From contig NZ_FOSH01000001.1 of assembly GCF_900114205.1 (NCBI RefSeq), forward strand, positions 186,001 to 250,000: a stretch of DNA of 64,000 nucleotides, in the 5' to 3' direction. The translations under genes and the position numbers were made by a program. The stretch is from Methylophaga sulfidovorans (GTDB lineage Bacteria; Pseudomonadota; Gammaproteobacteria; Nitrosococcales; Methylophagaceae). The notes beneath the pieces were generated by a model. The model made no database searches. It was given only the letters and a program-made list of their open reading frames with translations, and was not told the origin of the DNA. The first letter of the stretch is position 1, and each line of letters starts with the position of its first letter. Of the stretch, positions 56,819 through 64,000 are shown in pieces.

Positions 56819-57318
56819 TGCTCAAGCTAATTCTCACCGTCGTCATGGCATTTTCATGTTTATCAGTTAATGCCAAAGATCTGATGAAACCTGTTGAACC
56901 TATCGAAGTAGCTAGTGATTTTACTCTGAAGACCCCAGAAGGCGTTGATCTGAGCTTGAGTGATTTCAAAGGCAAGTTCGTGTTGGTTAATTTCTGGGCT
57001 AACTGGTGTTCGCCATGTATCAAGGAACTTCCCGATATGCAGGCTCTTTATGAGCAGGTTGATAGGGATAAATTAGAAATTATCGGTATACATGCGGGTG
57101 AATATAATGATGCCGCAGCCGCGTTTATAAAAAAGTATAAGATTAGTTTTCCAATTGTAAGTGATCCTGACACCAGCCTTAAAGGCTGGAAAGTTCTAGC
57201 GCTGCCAACCACTTACTTGGTTAATCCTAAGGGTGAGCTTATCTATCAAGCAATAGGACCACGGTCTTGGGATGTCAAACAAATGAAAGCACTCATCAGC
57301 CAGTCTACTGGTAAATAG
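56818..57318 (+). CDS. TlpA-like periplasmic thioredoxin
   Basis: A 166-residue exported thioredoxin-fold protein. Signal peptide 1-19; redox motif WCSPC (Cys64, Cys67) in FWANWCSPCIKELPDMQ; the cis-proline loop is VLALPTTYLVNPKG. TlpA/ResA-type proteins keep apocytochromes or Sco/CuA cysteines reduced. It shares one base with the end of the Sco-MauG gene (TAATG), so it is coupled and is the obvious reductant for the Sco cysteines or for the CxxCH sites of that fusion (inference). Confidence 0.9.
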   Translation: MLKLILTVVMAFSCLSVNAKDLMKPVEPIEVASDFTLKTPEGVDLSLSDFKGKFVLVNFWANWCSPCIKELPDMQALYEQVDRDKLEIIGIHAGEYNDAAAAFIKKYKISFPIVSDPDTSLKGWKVLALPTTYLVNPKGELIYQAIGPRSWDVKQMKALISQSTGK

Positions 57319-57343
57319 AAAGTACTAAAGCAGGATAGATAAT

Positions 57344-58432
57344 ATGTTATTCAAACAACTCTTTGATCCAGAAAGCAGCACTTTAACCTATCTGATAGCA
57401 GACACTTTTTCTCGCGAAGCGGCATTAATCGATCCCGTCAAAAGTGAGGTTGAAATCTATAAAGCACTGCTTAATGAATACGGCCTTGTTCTGAAATACT
57501 CACTGGAAACTCATGTACATGCCGATCACATCACAGGCAGTGGCATCCTTCGCAAAGAACTGAAGTGTAAAACAGCCGTGAGTCAGGCTTGTGGCGCTAA
57601 GTCTCCTGATATTGAAATCGTCGATTGGAGAATCTTTCATCTGGGTGATAACGAGTCAATTACGGCACGAACTACACCTGGACATACACAAGGAAGTGTT
57701 TCTTTCTTGTGGCGTGATCGCGTTTTCACAGGTGACAGTTTGCTTATCAATGGTTGCGGGCGTACAGATTTTCAGGGTGGTGATGCCGGTGCCTTATACG
57801 ACAGTATCACTCTCAAACTTTTCTCTTTGCCTGATGAAACACTTGTTTATCCTGGCCACGACTATAAAGGTTATAGAGTCAGTTCCATTGGACAGGAAAA
57901 ACGGATCAATCCTCGTCTGGCAGGTAAAACACGAGACGAGTTTATTGAATTGATGAACAACCTCAATCTGCCAAAACCTAAGCTCATCGATATTGCAGTC
58001 CCGGCAAACCGCTATTGTGGCGTGGATGAAGAAGATCTGGTTCAGTCATCCGAACCAGAAATGCAAAAACCTGCCGAGGTGAAATCTAAAATCAATGCAT
58101 CACAATTGGTCGCTCAAATCAAAAATCAGATCGTTGAAATTAGCGTATCTGATACTAAAAATCTGTTAGAGCAAGAATCAGTTTGTTTGATCGACGTTCG
58201 AGAAGCTAGTGAATATGAGGAAGGTGTGATAAATGGTGCACTCAAAATTCCACGAGGCCTGCTTGAGTTCAAAATTGGTGATGAAGACGCTGTAAATGTA
58301 GTGGATACAAAAATTATTTTATTTTGCCGCTCAGGTAATCGCTCAGCACTCGCCGCCGTAAGTCTAGAAAACATGGGTTACAAGAACGTTATGTCAATGG
58401 CTGGTGGTTATCAAGCCTGGAAACAATCATAA
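57344..58432 (+). CDS. Persulfide dioxygenase-rhodanese fusion
   Basis: A 362-residue cytoplasmic fusion. The N-terminal metallo-beta-lactamase-fold ETHE1-type dioxygenase (about 1-235) has the iron-binding HVHADH (57-62), GHTQGSV, FTGDSLLINGCGRTDFQGG and YPGHDYKG. A linker of about 25 residues leads to a rhodanese domain (about 255-362) with active-site Cys328 in FCRSGNRSALAAV. The dioxygenase oxidises glutathione persulfide to sulfite and glutathione with O2; the rhodanese moves sulfane sulfur between persulfides, thiosulfate and glutathione. It sits between TlpA and SQR, the source of the persulfide. Confidence 0.93.
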   Translation: MLFKQLFDPESSTLTYLIADTFSREAALIDPVKSEVEIYKALLNEYGLVLKYSLETHVHADHITGSGILRKELKCKTAVSQACGAKSPDIEIVDWRIFHLGDNESITARTTPGHTQGSVSFLWRDRVFTGDSLLINGCGRTDFQGGDAGALYDSITLKLFSLPDETLVYPGHDYKGYRVSSIGQEKRINPRLAGKTRDEFIELMNNLNLPKPKLIDIAVPANRYCGVDEEDLVQSSEPEMQKPAEVKSKINASQLVAQIKNQIVEISVSDTKNLLEQESVCLIDVREASEYEEGVINGALKIPRGLLEFKIGDEDAVNVVDTKIILFCRSGNRSALAAVSLENMGYKNVMSMAGGYQAWKQS

Positions 58433-58470
58433 AAACTAATCACAACAATCAATACAGATTGGAGAGAGAA

Positions 58471-59721
58471 ATGAAGCATAGTCACTATAATATTTTGATC
58501 GTTGGAGGTGGTGCAGGTGGTACCTCTGTTGCAAATGATGTAAAAAAAAGAAACTCCGCATTAACCGTAGCCGTTATTGAGCCATCATCAACACATTATT
58601 ATCAACCGGCATTTACTTTAGTTGGCGGTGGCGTATTCAAGTTTAAAAATACAGCAAGAAAACAGGCTGATTTGCTTCCAGCCGGTGTGACCTGGTTTCA
58701 AAATTATGCAGAAAGCTTCGAGCCTGAAAAGAATACCGTTGTTCTCGATACCGGTTGTGAATTGACATATGACTATCTCGTCGTTTGTCCAGGTCTTCAA
58801 CTGGACTTTGACAAAATAAAAGGACTCTCAGCCACTTTAGGTCAAAATGGTGTGTGCTGTAATTATTCACCTGATCATGTTGAATACACATGGCAGACAG
58901 TGCAGAAAATGCAGTCTGGACGTGCCTTATTTACACAACCACCAATGCCTATTAAATGTGCCGGTGCACCACAAAAAGCCATGTACCTGGCATGTGATTA
59001 CTTTAAGCAAAAAGGTTACTTGAATAAGATTGATGTCGAGTTCTATAACGCAGGTCCGGGTATATTTGGGGTACCATTTTTTGCTAAAGCTTTAGAAAAA
59101 GTCATCAAAAACTATGGCATTCAGACCAATTATGGTCACAAACTTATTGAGATAGATGGACCAGCTAAAAAAGCCATTTTTGAAATTACCGACTCACTCG
59201 ATAACAAAACAACTGTGACCAAATTTTTCGACATGATACATGTCACACCACCTCAAAGTGCTCCAGACTTCATTAAAAATAGTCCGCTTTCAGATGATAA
59301 TGGCTGGCTTGATGTACACAAGGAATCTCTGCAGCATACAAAGTACAGCAATGTGTTTGGTTTAGGCGATGTTATCAATACGACGAATGCCAAAACAGCT
59401 GCCGCAGTCCGTAAACAAGTTCCAGTGGTCGTGGACAATATATTGCATCTGACTAATTCAGCAAGTGTTGAAAACCGATACCATGGTTATGGCTCCTGCC
59501 CGCTCACCACATCACGTTCAACCGCGATGCTCGCTGAATTTTCCTATGGTGGTGAAGTAACGCCATCATTCCCATTCATTGACCCAAGAAAGAACCGTTA
59601 CAGCTGGTGGCTAGTCAAGCGTTTTGGTCTGCCATGGCTTTATTGGACAATTATGTTAAAAGGTCGCCGAATTGATTTACCGAGCAAAGCAAGTTACGCC
59701 AAAAAATTCCTAGACTCTTAA
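58471..59721 (+). CDS. sqr: Sulfide:quinone oxidoreductase
   Basis: Membrane-bound flavoprotein that oxidises H2S to persulfide or sulfur and reduces quinone. From ATG at 58471 (GGAGAG six bases upstream) it has 416 residues. FAD site ILIVGGGAGGTSVANDV; the two redox cysteines typical of the SQOR-like type II group are Cys163 in PIKCAGAPQKAM and Cys343 in YGSCPLTTSRS; the C-terminal KRFGLPWLYWTIMLKGR is the amphipathic membrane anchor. With GSH as acceptor it would make glutathione persulfide for the dioxygenase encoded just upstream. It consumes the sulfide released by MtoX. Confidence 0.93.
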   Translation: MKHSHYNILIVGGGAGGTSVANDVKKRNSALTVAVIEPSSTHYYQPAFTLVGGGVFKFKNTARKQADLLPAGVTWFQNYAESFEPEKNTVVLDTGCELTYDYLVVCPGLQLDFDKIKGLSATLGQNGVCCNYSPDHVEYTWQTVQKMQSGRALFTQPPMPIKCAGAPQKAMYLACDYFKQKGYLNKIDVEFYNAGPGIFGVPFFAKALEKVIKNYGIQTNYGHKLIEIDGPAKKAIFEITDSLDNKTTVTKFFDMIHVTPPQSAPDFIKNSPLSDDNGWLDVHKESLQHTKYSNVFGLGDVINTTNAKTAAAVRKQVPVVVDNILHLTNSASVENRYHGYGSCPLTTSRSTAMLAEFSYGGEVTPSFPFIDPRKNRYSWWLVKRFGLPWLYWTIMLKGRRIDLPSKASYAKKFLDS

Positions 59722-59770
59722 TATACTTATAATCTTATAGTATATAATTAAACGCTTATGCTAATAGTAT

Positions 59771-59796
59771 ACATTTGGCAAAACTTTGCCAAATGT
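59771..59796. promoter_or_regulatory. Palindrome between sqr and the SulP gene
   Basis: Stem acatttggcaaa / tttgccaaatgt (12 bp, 2-base loop), 50 bases after the sqr stop and 37 bases before the SulP start. There is no T-run. It could be an operator, an mRNA hairpin or a weak terminator. Two copies of AATAGTAT/ATAGTATA-like AT repeats flank it on the left. Confidence 0.45.
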
Positions 59797-59833
59797 TGCT
59801 AAGCAATGATGAAATATTGTCCAACAGTGACTT

Positions 59834-61576
59834 ATGCCAATTAATAAATTAAAACAAATAACCTCTAAACTGCCCTTAAATAAGTCATTGGTCTCATACG
59901 ATTGGCAGACTTTTAACAGTGACTTATTCGCTGGCATTATCACGGCCATTCTGTTAATTCCTCAGGGTATGGCCTATGCTTTACTTGCGGGACTACCGGT
60001 ACAAGTTGGTATCTATACCAGCTTGCTGCCCGCATTAATGTATGTATTGTTTGGTACAAGCAGAGTCTTATCTGTTGGCCCTGTCTCTATCGCAGCAATC
60101 ATGGTTGCAAGTGCACTATCCTCCCCTGAAATAAAAGCACTTGGAAGCTCAACTCAAAATGCCATGATTTTAGCGTTAGAAGGTGGTTTGATATTAACCA
60201 TCATGTCTGCTTTCAGAATGGGATCATTAGTACACTTCATAAGCCAGCCAGTACTTTCTGGCTTTACTTCCGGAGCAGCACTAATCATTTTGTTCAGCCA
60301 GTTCCCTAACATGATGGGGATAAAGATCGGTTCGTGTACTTCTATTACTGAATGCCTTAACAATGCCCAGTCATCACTAAACATCTTTGATATGGGGATA
60401 GGCTTGTTAGCATTGGCTACATTACTGCTTATGGGAGCTCCTCTCAGTAAACTGTTAGTTAACCTTGGCACTCAACAGACAATCAGAACTGGGATAACTA
60501 AATCAGCCCCCTTACTTTCCGTAATAATTGGCACAATCTTAGTTACGGCCTACTCATTAGATACAACGCATTCTGTTGAAATTGTCGGCCATATTCCTCA
60601 AGGATTACCGGCTATTGGTGTAGGCTTTCTATCAACAAGCTATGACCATTTTCTTGCTCTATTACCTAGTGCTTTTTTTATCAGCCTGATTGCTTATGTT
60701 GAGAGTGTAGCAATAGCTAAAGTTATGGCTTCAATCAGAAGTGAGAAAATTGATACCAATCAAGAGCTGACGGCACTTGGAGCATCTAATCTAGCAGCAT
60801 CAATATCGGGTGGGATGCCTGTTGCAGGCGGTTTCAGTCGTACTATGGTGAACTATTCTGCTGGTGCGCAAACACAAATTGCCATGCTGATTGCTGTCGC
60901 TGTAATTTCACTAGTACTCGTGAGTATCTCACAATCGCTGCAATCCATTCCTAAGGCTGCATTAGCATCCATCATCATTGTCGCAGTCTACCCTCTGGTT
61001 AAGCTTGGCAGTGTTGTCAATGTCTGGAAGCAGGATAGATCTGATGGAATTAGCCAGCTTATCACCCTGCTAGGAGTGCTAATCCTTGGCATTGAAGAAG
61101 GCATTATATTGGGCGTTATCGTCACTATATTTTGCTATTTACGCCGAACTGGCAAACCTCACATTGCCGTAGTTGGTCGAATCCATGATACTGAACATTA
61201 TAGAAATATTAGACGACATAAGGTAGAAACATGGGATAACCTTTTGTTGATCAGAATTGATGAAAACATTACTTTTGCTAACATCAACTTTATTTCAGAG
61301 TTTATTGAAGCAGAATCACGTGAGACAGATGCAAAGAATATCGTGCTGATCTTTTCATCAGTAAGCTATATTGATACAACGGCGATCCTTTATCTTAAGG
61401 AACTGATAAACAGCCTGAAACACAAGGGAGTTGTACTTCATCTCGCTGAAGTTAAAGGCCCTGTTATTGATAAACTTGAGAAAATAGATTTCCTTAAGGA
61501 TTTGCTGCCAGGTCAGGTCTTTTTCCAAACCACTGACGCGGTTAAGTGTTTCGCTCCAAATATTAATGAAGCTTAA
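59834..61576 (+). CDS. SulP family inorganic anion transporter with STAS domain
   Basis: A 580-residue inner-membrane transporter: about 10-14 helices from residue 35 to 430, then a cytoplasmic STAS domain (about 450-560, FANINFISEFIEAES and SSVSYIDTTAILYLKEL). Transport-domain motifs: GIITAILLIPQGMAYALLAG and GGMPVAGGFSRTMVNYSAGA. SulP proteins move sulfate, sulfite or bicarbonate. As last gene after mtoX-sqr it may export or exchange sulfate/sulfite made from persulfide. The gap and palindrome after sqr leave open whether it is cotranscribed. Confidence 0.92.
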   Translation: MPINKLKQITSKLPLNKSLVSYDWQTFNSDLFAGIITAILLIPQGMAYALLAGLPVQVGIYTSLLPALMYVLFGTSRVLSVGPVSIAAIMVASALSSPEIKALGSSTQNAMILALEGGLILTIMSAFRMGSLVHFISQPVLSGFTSGAALIILFSQFPNMMGIKIGSCTSITECLNNAQSSLNIFDMGIGLLALATLLLMGAPLSKLLVNLGTQQTIRTGITKSAPLLSVIIGTILVTAYSLDTTHSVEIVGHIPQGLPAIGVGFLSTSYDHFLALLPSAFFISLIAYVESVAIAKVMASIRSEKIDTNQELTALGASNLAASISGGMPVAGGFSRTMVNYSAGAQTQIAMLIAVAVISLVLVSISQSLQSIPKAALASIIIVAVYPLVKLGSVVNVWKQDRSDGISQLITLLGVLILGIEEGIILGVIVTIFCYLRRTGKPHIAVVGRIHDTEHYRNIRRHKVETWDNLLLIRIDENITFANINFISEFIEAESRETDAKNIVLIFSSVSYIDTTAILYLKELINSLKHKGVVLHLAEVKGPVIDKLEKIDFLKDLLPGQVFFQTTDAVKCFAPNINEA

Positions 61577-61582
61577 GGCCTG

Positions 61583-62152
61583 CTAACTAATTGCCTCTAG
61601 CATTGATACCCTGGCTCTGTGCAATAGAACTTTACTATTCGAAATAGTCACATCAAGACTTTCGGCAATGTGGTCATACGAATAACCGTGAATCAGACGC
61701 ATCTCACAGACTTGTTGTTGCTTGGTTGATAAACCAGACCACTGCTTTTCAAGCTTCAACAATGTTTGCTGTAATGTGAGCAATGCCTCTGGCTCATCGT
61801 TGAAAGTAAGAAAATAGTTTTCTATCTCTCTGCCATACCCTCCATCATGTGAAGTTAGCCACTCCAATGATACACAACGTTTATCTTTTTTTATTCTGTT
61901 AAGAGATTTATTAAATACGACCCGGTGCAACCAAGAACCGAGTGAGTCTGTATCGTTTATACTATTCCAGGACTCTATCAGTGTCAGCCAAGTATCCTGC
62001 ACAACCTCCTCGGCGATTGATGCACCGACAATTGAAGTGGCTTTATTTAATAAAGTTGTATGAAAACAATCAACCAAATACTCAATGCACAATCTACCTT
62101 TGGCACTAGACTCACCATCTGTTCCAAGATGTTGTACCGTTGATTTTCTCAT
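61583..62152 (-). CDS. ECF-type RNA polymerase sigma factor
   Basis: A 189-residue sigma-70-family protein with region 2 (about 25-100, EEVVQDTWLTLIESWNSIND and GSWLHRVVFNKSLNRIKK) and region 4 (about 130-185, LSTKQQQVCEMRLIHGYSYD and ISNSKVLLHRARVSML). It converges on SulP with only six bases between stops. No anti-sigma factor gene is adjacent; the small plus-strand frame at 62310 is a membrane protein candidate but not recognisable as one. Its regulon could include the sulfur genes or the GST pair (inference only). Confidence 0.9.
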   Translation of the reverse strand: MRKSTVQHLGTDGESSAKGRLCIEYLVDCFHTTLLNKATSIVGASIAEEVVQDTWLTLIESWNSINDTDSLGSWLHRVVFNKSLNRIKKDKRCVSLEWLTSHDGGYGREIENYFLTFNDEPEALLTLQQTLLKLEKQWSGLSTKQQQVCEMRLIHGYSYDHIAESLDVTISNSKVLLHRARVSMLEAIS

Positions 62153-62309
62153 TATTCGGACATAAGCCTCGATGCTTCAAACTAATGGGAATTAGGATGT
62201 TCTACAAAAAAAACCTGTGATTTATCGATTCTTTATTGACTGGACTAGTCTAGTTTTCATGCCGCAATTGATGCACTGCTCTATGCAATTTTGGAGGGAG
62301 TTATTGGAT

Positions 62310-62459
62310 ATGAACTTTATCAATTTAATAACAGCCTCGACGGCACAGATTACGGTTCAATATGAATTTGACATAGCATTTCTTAGTGAAAATATATCCA
62401 GGCTTGCTCTAACTATTGCCTACTTAATAGTACTTGGCATGGGCATTCATACTCTCTGA
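62310..62459 (+). CDS. Small membrane protein, doubtful
   Basis: A 49-residue frame from ATG at 62310, with one hydrophobic helix near the C-terminus (LALTIAYLIVLGMGIHTL). GGAGGGAG lies about 11 bases upstream of the ATG, at wide spacing; a TTG at 62304 would be better placed. It lies divergent from the sigma factor gene with a hairpin after its stop. No family recognised, and the region is AT-rich, so it may be chance. Confidence 0.3.
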   Translation: MNFINLITASTAQITVQYEFDIAFLSENISRLALTIAYLIVLGMGIHTL

Positions 62460-62500
62460 GAGTATCTCTCATCTTTGATACTGGATACATAGGACATAAA

Positions 62501-62531
62501 CCAAATATGGCACAAGAAGTGCCATATTTGG
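62501..62531. terminator. Palindrome downstream of the GST-like genes
   Basis: A 13-bp perfect stem (ccaaatatggcac with gtgccatatttgg) and 5-base loop. It lies 14 bases beyond the stop of the converging GST-like gene and 41 bases after the small plus-strand frame. No T-run; a Rho-assisted terminator for both sides is plausible. Confidence 0.5.
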
Positions 62532-62545
62532 CTTGTCAGGTATGC

Positions 62546-63328
62546 CTAGAAATCCTCAATAATGACTGAGGAAAGTTCTTTACGTTGAATATTTTCTTTG
62601 CTTGGTAAAAGCGAGAATGACACGATATTCTGGCCACAATTACTCTTACGCGTAGATAATGATTCATACCAGCGTAAAATCTGTTTACGCTGTTGAACGA
62701 TGCCAGACTCATCTGTCAACATCAGCAGATGAATCAGTGCAGTCCAATGAATATCTGCAAAGGAATATTTACCAATAATATAAGTATTACCTGTCAGCTG
62801 TTTATCTAATGCATCAAGGATCTTAGATAGAGCTTCTTTTGCATGAGCACAAGCATCCTGATCTACTTTGTAACTTGAGTCGGCCATTGGCTGAATAATT
62901 TGCTCCTGAACCAAGATATTCACATATGGTGTCGCTTCAGTTACGGCTACATCAACCCAGAAATCCTGCATGGCTGCATCATTAACGTTTTTGGGGACAA
63001 GAGAATATCCCAAGCCTCTCGCATTAATGAAAGCCATAATGGCATTCGCGCCAGCAACATTGTAGTCAGCCTCTTTCATACCAGGATATGTTCCAAACTC
63101 GAAAATATCGCGGTATTCTTGATTATCCTGCTCGCCCTTGATTGTATCAAGGTAGCCAGTCGTCATTTCCATACCCTGCTCTGCTGCGGTAATAATACAT
63201 TTTAATGTATCTGCATCCCACGGTGTTCCAAGCAATTGCAGCATATACTGTGTTTTTTTCATATCACCTGCGCTGCCATAGCCGCCTTCAAGGTTTACTG
63301 GAGCACGTTGTTCAAATAAGTCCATCAT
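62546..63328 (-). CDS. Glutathione S-transferase-like protein, GST C-terminal domain
   Basis: A 260-residue protein from ATG at 63328 (AAGGAAG upstream). The N-terminal thioredoxin-like half is degenerate (YMLQLLGTPWDADTLKCIIT; no usual Ser, Tyr or Cys active site is evident), and the C-terminal helical half is GST-like with ALDKQLTGNTYIIGKYSFAD, in which SFAD is the N-capping motif of the GST core helix. A tail of about 45 residues after RWYESL extends beyond the normal GST end. It is a diverged tandem duplicate of the next gene. A role in glutathione persulfide chemistry with the nearby SQR-dioxygenase is only a guess. Confidence 0.75.
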   Translation of the reverse strand: MMDLFEQRAPVNLEGGYGSAGDMKKTQYMLQLLGTPWDADTLKCIITAAEQGMEMTTGYLDTIKGEQDNQEYRDIFEFGTYPGMKEADYNVAGANAIMAFINARGLGYSLVPKNVNDAAMQDFWVDVAVTEATPYVNILVQEQIIQPMADSSYKVDQDACAHAKEALSKILDALDKQLTGNTYIIGKYSFADIHWTALIHLLMLTDESGIVQQRKQILRWYESLSTRKSNCGQNIVSFSLLPSKENIQRKELSSVIIEDF

Positions 63329-63358
63329 CAACTTCCTTTCTATTTACCTGTTAGATAA

Positions 63359-64000
63359 TTACGCTACTTGACTGGCACCAGATTGCATATCTGCCTGGAA
63401 ACCCTCAATATTCAAAGAACCGGACATTTTTCCTTCCAGCCGTGATATCCATTTACCAATATTTGGATAATCAGTCAGATCGTATCCACCAACACGTAGT
63501 ACATATATATAAGCAGCAACATGTGGATCAGCAAAGCTGAGCTGGCCTACTATAAATTCATTTTCTGCCAGAATTTTTTCTAAACTTTTTAATACATCAC
63601 TTAAAGTAGCGGTGTCTTTTTCTGTCATAGAATTATTAATGAAAGCCTGAGTGGCTGGTCCAAACGTTTGATAACAAACATCTATCCAGTAATTTTGTAA
63701 GCCAAGGTTTCTTGCTTTTTTGGGAATAAGTGAAACTCCCTTACCTTTGACATCAATATAAGTCAGGATCGCCCGAACACCAGAGACACTAAAATCACCT
63801 TGAGTTAAATTAGGTACCTTGTCAGATGTTTCCAGATACTGATAGCTATTAACTTGATCAACTGCTACTTCTGATGAAGCAAGCGTCGTTTTTAATGGAA
63901 CATCTCTAATGCCTGCCATAAGTAGACATTTCATTGTTGAGACTTGTCCTTTCAGACCAAGTAATTCCAGATTATTACTACCCTTATCTTTCTTTCTACT
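63359..64000 (-). CDS. Glutathione S-transferase-like protein, 5' end outside window
   Basis: The frame stays open to the right edge with no stop, so the start lies beyond base 64000; at least 213 codons are present. Codons upstream of the first internal ATG (63934) read LELLGLKGQVST, aligning with MLQLLGTPWDADT of the neighbouring protein, which shows the true gene begins further up. The C-terminal GST half has LEKILAENEFIVGQLSFADP. The pairs ALGYSLVPK/GKGVSLIPK and DFWVDVAV/NYWIDVCY confirm that the two genes are paralogues. They are separated by 30 bases and should be cotranscribed. Function unknown. Confidence 0.75.
   Translation of the reverse strand, partial: SRKKDKGSNNLELLGLKGQVSTMKCLLMAGIRDVPLKTTLASSEVAVDQVNSYQYLETSDKVPNLTQGDFSVSGVRAILTYIDVKGKGVSLIPKKARNLGLQNYWIDVCYQTFGPATQAFINNSMTEKDTATLSDVLKSLEKILAENEFIVGQLSFADPHVAAYIYVLRVGGYDLTDYPNIGKWISRLEGKMSGSLNIEGFQADMQSGASQVA

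Overview
The window looks like chromosome from a marine methylotrophic gammaproteobacterium, most probably Methylophaga or a close relative (Piscirickettsiaceae). This is inferred from gene content, gene order and an AT-leaning composition; no database was searched. The main pointers are a periplasmic SBP56-type methanethiol oxidase with a sulfide-oxidation operon, a System II cytochrome c maturation pair, a 6-phosphogluconate dehydrogenase of the kind used in cyclic formaldehyde oxidation, and gammaproteobacterial versions of the core genes.

Layout. 1-3.9 kb: lipopolysaccharide block (end of a yrbG-like antiporter, kdsD, kdsC, lptC, lptA, lptB), with an unusual SH3 extension on LptA. 3.9-9 kb: a THI5-like/PAS hybrid histidine kinase, an M23 peptidase and xseA. 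9-16 kb: guaB-guaA-acyP, membrane proteins, DUF3144, two tiny lipoproteins and psiE. 16-24.6 kb: SdiA-regulated-like protein, gnd with a coupled nucleotidyltransferase gene, then a minus-strand block with Fur-like boxes (three small proteins; porin, FMN-binding protein, PepSY protein), Slp lipoprotein and YlqF GTPase. 24.6-35 kb: a 1065-residue HD-GYP receptor, efpL, DUF454, a nitroreductase remnant, a HopJ-family protein, a giant DUF3683 FAD/Fe-S oxidoreductase, uppP, rplM-rpsI. 35-41.4 kb: lipid A genes (PagL-like deacylase, LpxL-type acyltransferase, waaA), tadA, trhP, mltF. 41.4-48.5 kb: dsbA, ccsB, resB, cytochrome c4, engB, and a molybdenum sulfite dehydrogenase with its cytochrome. 48.5-51.2 kb: glgP and tRNA-Arg(CCG).

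51.4-64 kb is the most distinctive part. A CysB-like LysR gene and an AT-rich gap of about 1 kb precede mtoX, a Sco-MauG fusion, a TlpA-like thioredoxin, a persulfide dioxygenase-rhodanese fusion, sulfide:quinone oxidoreductase and a SulP anion transporter. A convergent ECF sigma factor and two tandem GST-like genes follow.

Proposed logic: MtoX splits methanethiol into formaldehyde, sulfide and H2O2. The Sco-MauG protein would deliver copper to MtoX and/or deal with peroxide. SQR and the dioxygenase-rhodanese carry sulfide sulfur to sulfite. The SoxCD/SorAB-like enzyme 5 kb upstream can take sulfite to sulfate, SulP moves the anion, and formaldehyde enters one-carbon metabolism, where Gnd belongs. 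Individual enzyme assignments are mostly firm; the joint pathway, regulation and GST roles are inference. No CRISPR array, insertion sequence, phage or replication origin was seen.
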